NCBI RefSeq assembly: GCF_901542335.1
Contig: NZ_LR594036.1
Span: 620,001-684,000 of the forward strand
Length of the DNA: 64,000 bases
From: Streptococcus porcinus
GTDB taxonomy: Bacteria; Bacillota; Bacilli; Lactobacillales; Streptococcaceae
Reading direction: 5' to 3'
The position numbers and the translations under genes were made by a program. This document shows, one piece after another, positions 27,653-38,780 of this stretch (position 1 is the first letter of the stretch; each line of letters opens with the position of its first letter). Under the pieces are notes generated by a model. It was not told the origin of the DNA, did not search any database, and worked only from the letters and a program-made list of their open reading frames with translations.

Positions 27653-29917
27653 ATGTCAACTTTCACAACTTATACTGAGAATCGTCTTGGAAAACCATTA
27701 TCCGAAGCGCAAAATGAAGAAATTTATCTGTCGTTATTAAATTATGTTAAAGAGGCTGCAGCTCATAAAACTAAAAATGATGCAAAGCGTAAGGTCTATT
27801 ATATCTCAGCAGAATTTCTTATTGGTAAATTATTATCAAACAATCTTATCAACTTGGGTATTTATAAAGAAATCAAAGAAGAATTAGCTAAGGCTGGCAA
27901 ATCCATCGCTGAAGTAGAAGATGTGGAATTAGAACCATCTTTAGGAAATGGTGGTTTGGGACGTTTAGCCTCATGTTTTATTGATTCTATCTCAAGTTTA
28001 GGAATTAATGGTGAAGGGGTTGGTCTCAATTATCATTGTGGACTCTTTAAGCAAGTTTTTAAACATAATGAACAAGAAGCAGAACCAAACTACTGGATTG
28101 AAGACCAATCATGGTTGGTTCCGACAGAGATTTCCTATGATATTCCGTTCAAAAACTTTACATTGAAATCTCGCTTAGATCGTATTGATGTTCTAGGCTA
28201 CCAGCGTGAAACAAAAAATTATCTGAACTTGTTTGACATCGAAGGTGTTGATTATGGCTTAATCAAAGATGGCATTTCATTTGATAAAACTGAAATTGAA
28301 AAGAACTTAACTTTATTCTTGTACCCAGATGATTCTGACCGTAATGGTGAGTTGCTTCGTATCTACCAACAATATTTCATGGTGTCAAACGCAGCTCAAC
28401 TCCTAATCGATGAAGCCATTGAACGTGGGTCAAACTTGCATGACTTGGCAGACTATGCTTATGTTCAAATTAATGACACTCACCCATCGATGGTTATTCC
28501 AGAATTGATTCGTTTATTGACTGAAAAACATGGATTTGATTTTGAAGAAGCAGTGTCAATTGTTAAGCAAATGGTTGGGTATACAAACCATACTATCTTA
28601 GCAGAAGCTCTTGAAAAGTGGCCATTAGCCTATTTGAATGAAGTTGTTCCTCATCTAGTTGTGATTATCGAAAAATTAAATGAGTTGATTGCGTCACAAG
28701 TTGCTGATAAATCAGTTCAAATCATTGATGAGTCTGGTCGCGTTCACATGGCACATATGGATATTCATTTTGCAACGAGTGTTAATGGGGTGGCAGCACT
28801 GCATACTGAAATCTTAAAGACTAGTGAATTAAAGGCTTTCTATGACCTTTATCCTGAAAAATTCAATAATAAGACTAATGGGATAACATTCCGTCGTTGG
28901 TTAGAATTTGCTAATCAAGATTTGGCTGATTATATTAAAGAACTCATTGGCGATGACTACCTTACAGATAGTTCAAAACTGGAGAAACTGTTAGCCTTTG
29001 CTGATGATCAAACAGTTCATGCTAAACTAGCAGAAATTAAATATCAGAACAAGTTATCATTGAAACGTTACCTGAAAGACAATAAAGGTATCGATTTGGA
29101 CGAAAACTCAATTATAGATACACAAATTAAACGTTTCCATGAATATAAACGTCAACAAATGAATGCCCTTTATGTTATTCATAAATATTTAGACATTAAA
29201 AAGGGTAACCTTCCAAAACGTAAGATTACAGTTATTTTTGGTGGTAAAGCAGCACCTGCCTACATCATTGCCCAAGATATCATTCATCTAATTCTTTGCC
29301 TGTCAGAATTAATTAACAATGATCCGGAGGTTAGTCCTTACCTCAATGTTCATTTGGTTGAAAATTACAATGTGACTGTAGCAGAGCATTTAATTCCGGC
29401 AAGTGATATTTCTGAACAAATTTCTTTAGCTTCAAAAGAAGCATCGGGAACCGGTAATATGAAATTTATGCTTAACGGTGCTTTAACTTTAGGAACTATG
29501 GACGGAGCCAATGTCGAAATTGCAGAATTAGCGGGGATGGATAATATCTATACTTTTGGTAAAGATTCAGATACGATTATTAATTTGTATGCTGATGGCG
29601 GTTATGTTTCAAAACATTATTATGATATTCACCCAGAAATCAAGGCTGCTGTTAACTTTATTATTAGTCCACAAATGCTTGAACTAGGTAATGAGACTAG
29701 ACTTGATCGTCTTTATAAAGAACTTATTAATAAAGATTGGTTCATGACCTTGATTGATTTAGCAGAATACATTGACGTCAAAGAAAAAATGTTGGCTGAT
29801 TATGAGAATCAGAACTTGTGGATGACTAAAGTTGTGAATAATATTGCTAAAGCAGGTTTCTTCTCTTCAGATAGAACAATTGAGCAATATAACCAAGAAA
29901 TTTGGCATTCAAATTAG
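27653..29917 (+). CDS. glgP: Glycogen/maltodextrin phosphorylase
   Basis: Protein of 754 residues, GT35 family. The pyridoxal phosphate site [15 protein letters not shown] is near residue 600. Other conserved stretches are [16 protein letters not shown] and [16 protein letters not shown]. It cleaves maltodextrins with phosphate to glucose-1-phosphate, working with MalQ. AAGAGGAAAAA lies before the ATG. It ends the operon with a clean terminator. The name malP is also used for this gene. Confidence 0.96.
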   Translation: MSTFTTYTENRLGKPLSEAQNEEIYLSLLNYVKEAAAHKTKNDAKRKVYYISAEFLIGKLLSNNLINLGIYKEIKEELAKAGKSIAEVEDVELEPSLGNGGLGRLASCFIDSISSLGINGEGVGLNYHCGLFKQVFKHNEQEAEPNYWIEDQSWLVPTEISYDIPFKNFTLKSRLDRIDVLGYQRETKNYLNLFDIEGVDYGLIKDGISFDKTEIEKNLTLFLYPDDSDRNGELLRIYQQYFMVSNAAQLLIDEAIERGSNLHDLADYAYVQINDTHPSMVIPELIRLLTEKHGFDFEEAVSIVKQMVGYTNHTILAEALEKWPLAYLNEVVPHLVVIIEKLNELIASQVADKSVQIIDESGRVHMAHMDIHFATSVNGVAALHTEILKTSELKAFYDLYPEKFNNKTNGITFRRWLEFANQDLADYIKELIGDDYLTDSSKLEKLLAFADDQTVHAKLAEIKYQNKLSLKRYLKDNKGIDLDENSIIDTQIKRFHEYKRQQMNALYVIHKYLDIKKGNLPKRKITVIFGGKAAPAYIIAQDIIHLILCLSELINNDPEVSPYLNVHLVENYNVTVAEHLIPASDISEQISLASKEASGTGNMKFMLNGALTLGTMDGANVEIAELAGMDNIYTFGKDSDTIINLYADGGYVSKHYYDIHPEIKAAVNFIISPQMLELGNETRLDRLYKELINKDWFMTLIDLAEYIDVKEKMLADYENQNLWMTKVVNNIAKAGFFSSDRTIEQYNQEIWHSN

Positions 29918-29926
29918 CCTTAACCT

Positions 29927-29957
29927 AAAAACCTCAGTTGCGTGCAACTGAGGTTTT
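29927..29957. terminator. Terminator after glgP
   Basis: AAAACCTCAGTTGC pairs perfectly with GCAACTGAGGTTTT around a two-base centre. It works in both directions and also serves the small gene on the minus strand. Confidence 0.9.
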
Positions 29958-29996
29958 GCTTATTTTTCTTAAAGCTGGAAGGTTACTAATCACAAG

Positions 29997-30302
29997 TTAA
30001 GAGATTAAAAGGCGATGGATCTTAATTTTTTGGTCAGCATAGTTTTCTTGTAACTCTTGAACAATTTCGTTGTATAGTTGTGTAATGGCTTGCCTTTTTT
30101 CAGGAAATTCATGTCCAATATAGTGAAATTGACACTCAATCGTTAAGAAAAGCTCATGGAAAAGCGTGTTTACACGATCTAATTTATCTAACAATGGTTG
30201 GTTGCCTTTGATAAATGTTGGAATGATATTATCTTCGTCAAGCTGTGCATTAAGAACTGTGAGAGGATAGGTACCATATTCAAGACAAAGTTCGTAGGAC
30301 AT
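29997..30302 (-). CDS. Uncharacterised 101-residue protein
   Basis: Not recognised. The frame has an excellent AAGGAGG ribosome site before its ATG. The protein is soluble and acidic in the first half, with mixed helices (LLDKLDRVNTLFHELF, AITQLYNEIVQELQENY) and no catalytic motif. It is a single gene between the mal block and trhO. I take it as a real cytosolic protein of unknown role. Confidence 0.7.
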   Translation of the reverse strand: MSYELCLEYGTYPLTVLNAQLDEDNIIPTFIKGNQPLLDKLDRVNTLFHELFLTIECQFHYIGHEFPEKRQAITQLYNEIVQELQENYADQKIKIHRLLIS

Positions 30303-30406
30303 TAAGGCCTCCTTTTTACTAGCTATTAATAATACCTCATTTTGTCATATTTCAATTAGGGAGTCAATCATTTCGATTTTTGTGAATTGATGAGCAAGCT
30401 TATTTT

Positions 30407-30436
30407 TTGCGTCTCCTCCTTTAGTGACGGTATAAT
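30407..30436 (+). promoter_or_regulatory. trhO promoter
   Basis: -35 TTGCGT (30407-30412), 18-base spacer, -10 TATAAT (30431-30436). Confidence 0.55.
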
Positions 30437-30470
30437 AGTATGTAAAACTTTTGATAACATAGGAGATATC

Positions 30471-31457
30471 ATGTCAGAAAAAATTAGAGTCTTACTCTAC
30501 TACAAGTATGTTGCTATTGAAAATGCACAAGAATATGCTGCTGAACACTTGGCTTTTTGTAAATCTATTGGCTTAAAAGGTCGGATTTTAATTGCTGATG
30601 AGGGAATTAACGGTACAGTTTCTGGGGACTATGAAACAACTCAGAAATATATGGATTGGGTTCATAGTGATGAACGCTTTGCCGACTTATGGTTTAAGAT
30701 GGATGAAGAAGGTGAGCAAGCCTTTAAGAAAATGTTTGTCCGCTATAAAAAAGAAATTGTTCATCTTGGCTTAGAAGATAATCAGTTCGATGAAGATGTC
30801 AACCCGTTAGAATTGACTGGTGAATATTTGAATCCTAAGCAATTTAAAGAAGCCCTTTTAGATGAAGATACAGTCGTGTTAGATACACGTAACGACTACG
30901 AGTATGATTTAGGACATTTCCGCGGAGCGATTCGTCCGGATATCCGTAATTTCCGAGATTTACCTCAGTGGGTCCGAGACAATAAAGACAAGTTTATGGA
31001 AAAACGGGTTGTTGTTTACTGCACAGGTGGTGTTCGTTGTGAAAAATTCTCTGGCTGGATGGTTCGTGAAGGTTTTAAAGATGTTGGCCAATTACATGGT
31101 GGTATTGCAACCTACGGCAAAGATCCAGAAGTTCAAGGCGAGCTTTGGGATGGAGCAATGTATGTTTTTGATGAGCGTATCGCAGTGCCAATTAATCATG
31201 TAAACCCAACGGTAATTGCAAGAGATTATTTTGATGATACCCCTTGTGAACGTTATGTTAATTGTGCTAATCTTTTCTGTAACAAGCAAATTTTTGCTTC
31301 AGAGGCAAATGAAGCAAAATATGTTCGTGGCTGTTCACCAGAATGTCGAGCTCATGAACGAAATCGCTATGTAGCAGAAAATGGACTAAGCCGTCAAGAG
31401 TGGGCTAGTCGTTTAGAAGCAATTGGTGAGCATTTACCAGAGTTAGAAACAGTTTAA
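30471..31457 (+). CDS. trhO: tRNA uridine(34) hydroxylase TrhO (rhodanese family)
   Basis: Protein of 328 residues. An N-terminal acylphosphatase-like part ([21 protein letters not shown]) is followed by a rhodanese domain with the Cys loop [17 protein letters not shown] near residue 180. A Cys-rich C-terminal region ([20 protein letters not shown]) may bind metal. The family (YceA/YbfQ) hydroxylates U34 of some tRNAs. The start at 30471 has AGGAGATATC. It ends in a perfect hairpin terminator. Confidence 0.9.
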   Translation: MSEKIRVLLYYKYVAIENAQEYAAEHLAFCKSIGLKGRILIADEGINGTVSGDYETTQKYMDWVHSDERFADLWFKMDEEGEQAFKKMFVRYKKEIVHLGLEDNQFDEDVNPLELTGEYLNPKQFKEALLDEDTVVLDTRNDYEYDLGHFRGAIRPDIRNFRDLPQWVRDNKDKFMEKRVVVYCTGGVRCEKFSGWMVREGFKDVGQLHGGIATYGKDPEVQGELWDGAMYVFDERIAVPINHVNPTVIARDYFDDTPCERYVNCANLFCNKQIFASEANEAKYVRGCSPECRAHERNRYVAENGLSRQEWASRLEAIGEHLPELETV

Positions 31458-31497
31458 TAATAAAGAAGAGATTCAATTTGAATCTCTTCTTTATTAT
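31457..31497. terminator. Perfect 20-base hairpin terminator after trhO
   Basis: ATAATAAAGAAGAGATTCAA and its exact reverse complement, around a single base. It overlaps the trhO stop codon. Confidence 0.85.
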
Positions 31498-31558
31498 CTA
31501 CCAAGATCTGTTAAATCAGTGCACAATCTCTAAAATGGTTATCTATGATTTACATAAC

Positions 31559-31588
31559 AAAAAGTCTAAGCACTAGCTTAGACTTTTT
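31559..31588. terminator. Terminator of the DUF3042 gene
   Basis: AAAAAGTCTAAG pairs with CTTAGACTTTTT over the loop CACTAG. On the minus strand it lies just beyond the stop of the small gene. Confidence 0.8.
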
Positions 31589-31591
31589 GTC

Positions 31592-31768
31592 TTAGCGAGC
31601 AACACGTCTACGCGCTGCTTTTTTACGGTTTTCTTCTACGAATGCTTCTTTTTCTTCTTCAGGTTCAATAATTGTTTTTTTGACTGCAAAAACTGCACCT
31701 GCAACGGTTGCGGCAGTAGCCAGGACACCAGTTGCTAAACCTTTAGCGAATTGATAATTCTTAGACAT
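31592..31768 (-). CDS. DUF3042 family small protein
   Basis: A 58-residue protein with a GGAGAAAAG site before the ATG. A hydrophobic Ala/Gly/Val-rich stretch (residues 9-30, probably a membrane helix) is followed by an acidic patch (EPEEEKEAF) and a strongly basic tail (RKKAARRRVAR). This matches the DUF3042 family of lactic acid bacteria, with no known function. Convergent with trhO and divergent from miaA. Confidence 0.8.
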   Translation of the reverse strand: MSKNYQFAKGLATGVLATAATVAGAVFAVKKTIIEPEEEKEAFVEENRKKAARRRVAR

Positions 31769-31900
31769 AACTTTTCTCCGTTTCTATAAGGCGTTAATTC
31801 TGTTGAACTTAAGACTTATGTTATAATATATGTTAACGAATTTTCCTCGAAATATCAAGAGAAAGATGTTTTTTGAGAGAATAAAACAAGAAAGAAGATT

Positions 31901-32791
31901 ATGTCAAATAAAGAAAAAATCCTCGTCATTGTTGGACCAACGGCGGTAGGAAAAACAGAGCTAGGTATAAGGTTAGCACAAGTGTTTAATGGTGAAATTA
32001 TTTCAGGTGATAGTCAACAAGTTTATTGTCATTTGGATATTGGAACAGCAAAAGCGACTCAAGCCGAACAAGAAGCAGTTCCCCACCATCTTATTAATAT
32101 TCGAGAAGTCACCGATACTTATTCTGCCTTTGACTTTGTTAATGATGCTAAAAAAGCTATTAATACAATTTTAGCAAAGGGGAAACTTCCTATTATTGTA
32201 GGAGGTACTGGGCTTTATTTGCAAAGCTTACTGGAAGGGTATCATCTGGGCGGGAACCTTGATCAAGAAGCTCTTTTAAACTACCGTAAGGATTTAGAAT
32301 CTTTGGAAACAAAGGAAATCTTTGCTATGGTAGAACATAACGGCCTAGTTATTCCTGAATTAAACCGTCGACGCGCAATCAGAGCCTTAGAATTACAGCG
32401 TTTTGGTCAGGATTTAAGCAACCAGGATTTCCCCTACAAAAGTATGATTATTGGTTTAAATGATGAGCGAGAACTTATCTATGATAGAATCAATCAAAGA
32501 GTCGATAGGATGTTGGCTTCGGGGCTATTGAGAGAAGCCAAATGGCTCTATGAGAATTTCCCAACTGCACAAGCAAGTAGAGCCATTGGCTATAAAGAAT
32601 TATTCTCCTACTTTAGAGGCGATGAGACTTTAGAAGAAGCAAGTGCCCATTTAAAGCAGAATACTCGACGCTTTGCTAAAAGACAGTTAACGTGGTTTCG
32701 AAATAGAATGTCTGTAGACTTTTATCCTATTTCTGCTAGCGACTACCCTATGACTATTGAGCAGAAAGTAGCGGCCTTTTTAAAAGATTAG
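31901..32791 (+). CDS. miaA: tRNA dimethylallyltransferase MiaA
   Basis: Protein of 296 residues. P-loop [10 protein letters not shown] is at residues 11-20, DSQQVY follows near 37, with [11 protein letters not shown] and the RRAIRALE segment further on. It transfers a dimethylallyl group to N6 of A37 in tRNAs that read UNN codons. An extended -10 (TGT TATAAT, 31822-31827) lies 75 bases upstream. It heads the conserved streptococcal block miaA-hflX-hyp-rnz-SDR-recJ. Confidence 0.96.
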   Translation: MSNKEKILVIVGPTAVGKTELGIRLAQVFNGEIISGDSQQVYCHLDIGTAKATQAEQEAVPHHLINIREVTDTYSAFDFVNDAKKAINTILAKGKLPIIVGGTGLYLQSLLEGYHLGGNLDQEALLNYRKDLESLETKEIFAMVEHNGLVIPELNRRRAIRALELQRFGQDLSNQDFPYKSMIIGLNDERELIYDRINQRVDRMLASGLLREAKWLYENFPTAQASRAIGYKELFSYFRGDETLEEASAHLKQNTRRFAKRQLTWFRNRMSVDFYPISASDYPMTIEQKVAAFLKD

Positions 32792-32879
32792 TACTCAAAA
32801 GTACTGCATTTAATTTTATAAGTAGTGAGGCACTTTTATGGTATAATAAAGGTTACGAAATTTGGAGGATTAGCCTATA

Positions 32880-34121
32880 GTGATGACAGAGACGAAAGTT
32901 GAGCAAGAGAGGGTAGTATTAATAGGTGTTGCCCTACAGACCACAGAAAATATTGATATGTCTATGGAAGAACTAGCTAGTCTAGCTCAAACAGCGGGTG
33001 CTCAGGTTGTTAGCTCTTATCTCCAAAAAAGAGAAAAATATGATAGTAAAACCTTTATTGGCTCCGGTAAACTTGACGAGATTAAGTTAATGATCGATGC
33101 TGATGCCATCGACACCGTCATCGTTAACAATCGCCTAACTCCTAGACAAAATGCCAATTTAGAAGAAATATTAGAGGTTAAAGTTATTGACCGTATGCAG
33201 TTGATTTTAGATATATTTGCCATGCGTGCTCGCAGTCACGAAGGCAAATTGCAAGTTCACTTAGCTCAACTGAAGTACATGTTACCTCGATTAGTAGGTC
33301 AAGGGATTATGCTCAGTCGCCAAGCGGGTGGCATTGGAAGTCGTGGTCCGGGCGAAAGCCAACTAGAGCTGAATCGTCGTTCAATCAGACATCAGATTTC
33401 TGATATTGAGAAACAACTTGCAATTGTTGAAAAAAATCGTCAAACAATTCGTGATCGAAGGGTACAGTCTGACACTTTTAAAATTGGTTTAATTGGTTAT
33501 ACTAACGCTGGCAAGTCAACAATTATGAATGTCTTGACAGATGATGGCCAATACGAAGCAAATGAGCTTTTTGCAACCTTGGATGCTACGACAAAGCAAA
33601 TTTATTTACAAAATCAATTTAGAGCAACTTTAACAGATACTGTTGGTTTTATTCAAGATTTACCGACAGAATTAGTAGCAGCTTTTAAATCAACTTTAGA
33701 AGAGAGTCGCTATGTTGATTTACTGTTGCACGTTGTTGATGCCAGTGACTCAAATCATTCTGAACAAGAAAAAGTGGTTCTAGATATTTTGAAAGATTTA
33801 GAGATGCTCGATATTCCTCGTCTTGTTATCTACAATAAAATGGATCAAGCAGATCATCTAACGGCGACAGCTTTTCCAAATGTAAGACTATCAGCTAAGG
33901 ACCCCGAAAGTAGATCTTTGTTGAGACGGATTATCAGTCATCAGATTCAAGAGTTATATCACCCTTTTTCGATTAAAGTGCATCAGGAAAAAGCTTATAA
34001 ATTGTATGATTTAAATAAAATTGCTTTGCTGGACTCTTATCGTTTTGAAGAGGAAGTTGAAGAGATTTCAGGTTATATTAACCCTAAACATAAATGGAGA
34101 TTAGAAGAATTTTATGATTGA
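32880..34121 (+). CDS. hflX: GTPase HflX
   Basis: Protein of 413 residues. The HflX N-terminal domain (residues 1-180) includes GPGESQLELNRR, and a coiled segment follows. The G domain has GYTNAGKST (G1), DTVGF (G3) and YNKMD (G4). HflX binds 50S and splits stalled or stress-damaged ribosomes. GTG at 32880 and ATG at 32883 are adjacent possible starts, with GGAGG about eleven bases upstream. The end overlaps the next gene by eight bases. Confidence 0.95.
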   Translation: MMTETKVEQERVVLIGVALQTTENIDMSMEELASLAQTAGAQVVSSYLQKREKYDSKTFIGSGKLDEIKLMIDADAIDTVIVNNRLTPRQNANLEEILEVKVIDRMQLILDIFAMRARSHEGKLQVHLAQLKYMLPRLVGQGIMLSRQAGGIGSRGPGESQLELNRRSIRHQISDIEKQLAIVEKNRQTIRDRRVQSDTFKIGLIGYTNAGKSTIMNVLTDDGQYEANELFATLDATTKQIYLQNQFRATLTDTVGFIQDLPTELVAAFKSTLEESRYVDLLLHVVDASDSNHSEQEKVVLDILKDLEMLDIPRLVIYNKMDQADHLTATAFPNVRLSAKDPESRSLLRRIISHQIQELYHPFSIKVHQEKAYKLYDLNKIALLDSYRFEEEVEEISGYINPKHKWRLEEFYD

Positions 34122-34755
34122 TTATGTTGCACTTGCGATAAAAATGGGTGGTTTTACACAGCTTGATAAAAGTTACTTAGAGACAATTTTGAAGAATTTA
34201 AGTCATGATCAAAAATTAAAAGTTATTACGCCACCACCAAGTGTCATTAATGCCTATTTTGCAGAAATTTATCAAAAACAGTCACCAAAGGCAGCAACTG
34301 ATTACTTTTTTGAACTCAGTAAGGCTTTTGAGCTTTTTCAAAAGCAACCAAGCTTTCTAGAAGAAAAACCGTTTATACGCTTAAATCTCTCAGGACGTTC
34401 CTTTGGCTTGGCTTTTGAAAACGCTAAAGAAGTGGCGCTCGTTTTTTCAGAAGGTGACCAAGTGATATCTGATGACCTCTTATTAGAGCTTGCTCAAATT
34501 TTCCCACATTATGTGGTCTTTCTTGAAGAGGGGTTGATTAAAATGCAAACAAGACCTTTTCCATTTGAAAATACAAAGGAGATTGTTTTAAAAGATGCCC
34601 TCTTAACTAAGGGAACTCAATCTGGTCAGGTTATTCTTTTATCAGGCTATAATGCCCAAGAAGTCATCTCTCTTAGTCAAGAATATCAAGGAAACAAATA
34701 TTATGCATTCCAACAGAAAGAATGCCAAATTTATATCAATCAAGAGAAAGAATAG
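34114..34755 (+). CDS. Conserved uncharacterised protein between hflX and rnz
   Basis: Protein of 213 residues, soluble, with no motif I recognise. An N-terminal helical half ([24 protein letters not shown]) is followed by a beta-rich half ([25 protein letters not shown]). Homologues in streptococci have sometimes been labelled cystathionine lyase, but no PLP site is visible, so I do not use that name. It is translationally coupled to hflX and followed by rnz after five bases, which supports a housekeeping role. Confidence 0.75.
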   Translation: MIDYVALAIKMGGFTQLDKSYLETILKNLSHDQKLKVITPPPSVINAYFAEIYQKQSPKAATDYFFELSKAFELFQKQPSFLEEKPFIRLNLSGRSFGLAFENAKEVALVFSEGDQVISDDLLLELAQIFPHYVVFLEEGLIKMQTRPFPFENTKEIVLKDALLTKGTQSGQVILLSGYNAQEVISLSQEYQGNKYYAFQQKECQIYINQEKE

Positions 34756-34760
34756 GATGT

Positions 34761-35693
34761 ATGGAATTACAATTTTTAGGAACTGGTGCTGGTCAGCCAG
34801 CCAAACAGCGGAATGTTTCGAGCCTTGTCTTGAAACTTCTTGATGAAATTAACGAAATTTGGATGTTTGATTGTGGTGAAGGAACACAGAGACAAATTCT
34901 TGAAACAACAATCAAACCTAGAAAAATTGAAAAAATATTTATCACTCACTTGCATGGAGACCATATCTTTGGTTTACCAGGTTTTCTTTCTAGTCGAGCT
35001 TTTCAAGCAAGTGAAGAACAAACAGATGTTGAGATTTTTGGTCCGATAGGGATTAAATCCTTTGTTCAAAACAGCCTATCAGTATCCGGCTCCCGTCTTC
35101 CCTATAAGATTCATTACCATGAATTGGCTGAGGATAACTTAGGTAAAATTCTTGAAACAGACAAATTTACAGTTTATGCAGAAGGTTTAGCTCATACTAT
35201 TTTTTGTCTAGGTTATCGTGTTGTTCAAAAAGACTTAGAGGGCACGCTTGATGCCGAGGCTTTAAAAGAAGCAGGAGTTCCTTTTGGTCCTCTATTTGGC
35301 AAAATCAAAAATGGCCAAGATGTGACATTAGAAGATGGTCGCCTGATCCAGGCAAAAGACTTCATTTCTGCCCCTAAAAAAGGGAAGATTATTACTATAC
35401 TTGGAGATACGCGCAAATCGTTAGCCAGTCAGAGATTAGCAAAAGACGCAGATGTCCTTGTTCATGAAGCGACTTACGGAAAAGGCGATGACAAGATTGC
35501 ACGCAATCATGGTCATTCAACGAACTTACAAGCGGCCCAAATTGCAAAAGATGCAGGTGTGAAGCGCTTGCTCTTGAATCATGTTTCAGCTCGGTTTTTG
35601 GGGCGCGATTGCCGTCAAATGGAGAAAGATGCAGCAGCTATTTTTGCCAACGTCAAAATAGTTAAAGATTTAGAGGAAATTAGGATTCAATGA
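34761..35693 (+). CDS. rnz: Ribonuclease Z
   Basis: Protein of 310 residues, metallo-beta-lactamase fold. The zinc motif HLHGDH is near residue 63, and later ligands lie in LGDTR and NHGHST with the terminal [10 protein letters not shown]. It cuts tRNA precursors at the 3' side of the discriminator base. The start at 34761 ([11 protein letters not shown]) matches the family N-terminus and has a short AGGAT site; the longer frame from 34722 is rejected. It overlaps the SDR gene by ATGA. Confidence 0.95.
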   Translation: MELQFLGTGAGQPAKQRNVSSLVLKLLDEINEIWMFDCGEGTQRQILETTIKPRKIEKIFITHLHGDHIFGLPGFLSSRAFQASEEQTDVEIFGPIGIKSFVQNSLSVSGSRLPYKIHYHELAEDNLGKILETDKFTVYAEGLAHTIFCLGYRVVQKDLEGTLDAEALKEAGVPFGPLFGKIKNGQDVTLEDGRLIQAKDFISAPKKGKIITILGDTRKSLASQRLAKDADVLVHEATYGKGDDKIARNHGHSTNLQAAQIAKDAGVKRLLLNHVSARFLGRDCRQMEKDAAAIFANVKIVKDLEEIRIQ

Positions 35694-36454
35694 CAAAAAG
35701 AGTGATTCTTATAACGGGGGCTTCAGGAGGTTTGGCCCAAGCTATCATAAAGGAGCTACCAAAGACAGACTTATTACTCCTATTGGGCCGTAATAAAGAT
35801 AAATTAGAAACCTTATATAAAGAGTATCCCAACAAAAAGTGTTTTCAAATTAACATTAGTGATGCGCAAGCCATTAACAGCTTGCTCTTGGATATCTACC
35901 AAGAATTTCCAACTATTGATATAGTGATTAATAATGCTGGCTTTGGTTCTTTTAAGTCCTTTGACCAATACACACATCAAGAAATTGAAGAGATGTTTAG
36001 GGTTAATACTCTAGCTTCCATTGATTTTTCACGTTTAATAGGTCTTAAAATGGCAGAGCAGAATCATGGTCACATCGTTAACATTGTCTCTATGGCTGGT
36101 TTAGTGGCAACCAGTAAATCAAGTGTTTATGCAGCAACAAAGTTTGCGATGATTGGCTACTCAAATGCTTTACGCTTAGAATTAGCTGAAAAAAATGTAT
36201 ACGTCACAACGATCAATCCAGGACCTATTAAAACAGGATTCTTTGATCAAGCTGACCCTTCAGGACAATATTTGAAGAGTGTCAATAACTTTGCACTGGA
36301 GCCAGATAATGTGGCTAAGAAAACAGTAGCCATACTTGGTAAAAACAAGCGAGAGCTAAACTTACCTTGGACACTGGCGGTCACACATCTGTTTTATAGC
36401 TTATTCCCAAGGCTGTCAGATTATCTTGCAAGAAAGGTTTTTAACTATAAATGA
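35690..36454 (+). CDS. Short-chain dehydrogenase/reductase
   Basis: Protein of 254 residues, classical SDR. NAD(P) motif TGASGG lies near residue 10, NNAGFGSF near 80, catalytic Ser in NIVSMAGL and YAATK (Tyr-x-x-x-Lys) near 155. The DltE/YqjQ-like branch is likely. The substrate is unknown. It is squeezed between rnz and recJ with ATGA overlaps at both ends, an order conserved in streptococci. Confidence 0.85.
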   Translation: MTKRVILITGASGGLAQAIIKELPKTDLLLLLGRNKDKLETLYKEYPNKKCFQINISDAQAINSLLLDIYQEFPTIDIVINNAGFGSFKSFDQYTHQEIEEMFRVNTLASIDFSRLIGLKMAEQNHGHIVNIVSMAGLVATSKSSVYAATKFAMIGYSNALRLELAEKNVYVTTINPGPIKTGFFDQADPSGQYLKSVNNFALEPDNVAKKTVAILGKNKRELNLPWTLAVTHLFYSLFPRLSDYLARKVFNYK

Positions 36455-38655
36455 TAAAAGCAAAGTATCAATGGGAAATACAAGAAGAGAAGCCAGATTC
36501 TGGCTTCTTTCAACTTGCTAAAAAAGAAGGATTATCCCAAGAAAGTGCGCAAATTCTTTATGAACGTGGGATTCAGACACCTGAGCAAGTAGACACTTTT
36601 TTACATGCTGATTTCTCTCATCTACATGATCCCTATTTGCTTAATGATATGGAAAAAGCAGTGCCTAGGATTCGACAGGCTATTGAAAATGCCGAAAAGA
36701 TTTTAGTCTATGGTGATTATGACGCAGATGGCATGACTTCAGCATCTATCATGAAAGAAGCCCTTGAAATGATGGGAGCAGAGGTAAGAGTTTACCTACC
36801 AAATCGTTTTACCGACGGTTATGGGCCCAACCTCAGTGTTTACAAGTATTTTATTCAGCAGGAAGCTATCTCTCTAATTATAACGGTTGATAATGGTGTT
36901 TCTGGTCATGAAGCAATAGCTTTTGCGCAAGCGCAGGGAGTTGATGTTATCGTGACGGATCATCATGGTCTTCCTGATACTTTGCCTGAAGCTTTTGCAA
37001 TTATCCATCCAGAGCATCCAGATGCTGAATATCCTTTTAAATACCTAGCTGGCTGTGGCGTTGCTTTCAAATTGGCAACAGCACTACTGGAAGAGGTTCC
37101 GACAGAATTCTTAGATTTGGTCGCTATTGGAACGGTAGCTGACATGGTTAGTCTCCAGGACGAGAATCGCATTTTGGTTAAAAATGGACTCTCTATTTTA
37201 CGCCATACTGAGCGAGTAGGTCTTCAAGAATTGATGGCCCTAGCTGGTGTGGATTTTGATCAATTTAATGAAGAGGTTATTGGCTTTAAAATTGCACCCC
37301 AGTTAAATGCTCTAGGTCGCCTTGATGATCCCAATCCCGCCATTGAATTGTTGACTGGTTTTGACGAAGAGGAAGCTCTAGCCATTGCTGAAATGATTAA
37401 CCTTAAAAATGAGGAACGAAAGGCCCTTGTCCAGACAATCTATGAAGAGGCTTTACAAATGGTTGATCTTAGTAAGCCCGTTCAGGTTCTCGCAAAAGAG
37501 GGATGGCATCCAGGTGTTTTGGGTATAGTTGCTGGTCGCATCATGGAAGAGATTAGTCAGACTGTTATTGTTTTAAATTGTGATAATGGTTATGCGAAAG
37601 GCTCAGCCCGTAGCATTGACGCAATCAACATTTTTGAAGCATTAAATGCAAAACGGGAATTAATGACAGCATTTGGTGGCCATGCTGGAGCAGCGGGAAT
37701 GACGCTACCTGTCGATAATTTAGAGGCTTTGGCTCAAGCACTTAGTGATTTTATTGTAGAGAATCAAATTGATTGTAAGCAAAAAAATAGCTTAATGATT
37801 GATTCAATCTTAGATTTGGAGCATTTGTCTATAGAACTTTTAAAAAGCTTACAGAGTATTGCTCCATTTGGTATGGGAAATCCTAAGCCTGTTTTTTTAG
37901 TACAAGATTTTCAATTACTACAAGCTAGAACTCTAGGAGCAAATAGTGCTCATCTTAAGCTTCGTCTTCAAAAAGGCTCTGTAACAACCGATCTTTTAGC
38001 CTTCAACCAAGGACATTTAGTACAAGATTTCCAACAAGCAAGAGGTTTAGAACTTGCTGTAACCTTATCTGTTAACTCCTGGAATGGTAAGACTACTTTG
38101 CAATTAATGCTGGTCGATGCGCGTGTTACTGGACTTCAATTAATTGATATCCGTGCTAAAAGTGCAGGTATACCAGAGAATGTGGCCTTGTATTCTGAAA
38201 ATCCCTTCAATGAGGAAATTGTTCTTGATAAGGTTCCTGATGACCAGATTGCTTTAAAAGAGAATTTTCAAAAACAAGATTATAAGCAAATTTACTTTAA
38301 AAATGTCATTGAGAAACCTTATTATTTAACGGGTTATGGCAGTAAGGAACAATTTGCTCGTCTTTATAAAACTATCTATCAATTTCCTGAGTTTGATGTC
38401 CGTTTTAAATTGCAAGAACTGAGTGATTACTTAAAAATTGACAAAATTTTGTTGGTGAAGATGATTCAAATTTTCGAAGAGCTGAACTTTGTCACCATTA
38501 GTGATGGCTTAATGACAGTTAATAAAGATGCAGCTAAGAGAGAAATTACTGAAAGTCATATTTATCAAGACTTAAAAAGCTTGGTTAAATTTCAAGAATT
38601 AATGGCTCTAGCAAGACCTGAAGACATCTATGCATTTTTGATGGGATTGGATTAG
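36451..38655 (+). CDS. recJ: Single-stranded-DNA exonuclease RecJ
   Basis: Protein of 734 residues. DHH phosphoesterase motifs YGDYDADG, VTDHHGLPDTLPEA and AGCGVAFK lie in the first third. DHHA1 region GGHAGAAGMT is near residue 415, and an OB-like domain follows. A C-terminal domain of about 160 residues is characteristic of Firmicute RecJ. It degrades ssDNA 5'-3' in recombination and mismatch repair. Start overlaps the SDR stop. Confidence 0.96.
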   Translation: MIKAKYQWEIQEEKPDSGFFQLAKKEGLSQESAQILYERGIQTPEQVDTFLHADFSHLHDPYLLNDMEKAVPRIRQAIENAEKILVYGDYDADGMTSASIMKEALEMMGAEVRVYLPNRFTDGYGPNLSVYKYFIQQEAISLIITVDNGVSGHEAIAFAQAQGVDVIVTDHHGLPDTLPEAFAIIHPEHPDAEYPFKYLAGCGVAFKLATALLEEVPTEFLDLVAIGTVADMVSLQDENRILVKNGLSILRHTERVGLQELMALAGVDFDQFNEEVIGFKIAPQLNALGRLDDPNPAIELLTGFDEEEALAIAEMINLKNEERKALVQTIYEEALQMVDLSKPVQVLAKEGWHPGVLGIVAGRIMEEISQTVIVLNCDNGYAKGSARSIDAINIFEALNAKRELMTAFGGHAGAAGMTLPVDNLEALAQALSDFIVENQIDCKQKNSLMIDSILDLEHLSIELLKSLQSIAPFGMGNPKPVFLVQDFQLLQARTLGANSAHLKLRLQKGSVTTDLLAFNQGHLVQDFQQARGLELAVTLSVNSWNGKTTLQLMLVDARVTGLQLIDIRAKSAGIPENVALYSENPFNEEIVLDKVPDDQIALKENFQKQDYKQIYFKNVIEKPYYLTGYGSKEQFARLYKTIYQFPEFDVRFKLQELSDYLKIDKILLVKMIQIFEELNFVTISDGLMTVNKDAAKREITESHIYQDLKSLVKFQELMALARPEDIYAFLMGLD

Positions 38656-38700
38656 GGAAAAGCTAAAGGTTAGAAATTATTTGTTTAGAGGGGCACTTCA

Positions 38701-38729
38701 TTTACGAAAAATCCATTTCGTGCTATAAT
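38701..38729 (+). promoter_or_regulatory. apt promoter
   Basis: -35 TTTACG (38701-38706), 17-base spacer, -10 TATAAT (38724-38729) with an upstream TGC extension. Confidence 0.6.
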
Positions 38730-38780
38730 TAAGAGTATTTGATTTTATGCTTTAAGCTAAGGAGAAAGAAAACACTTATT

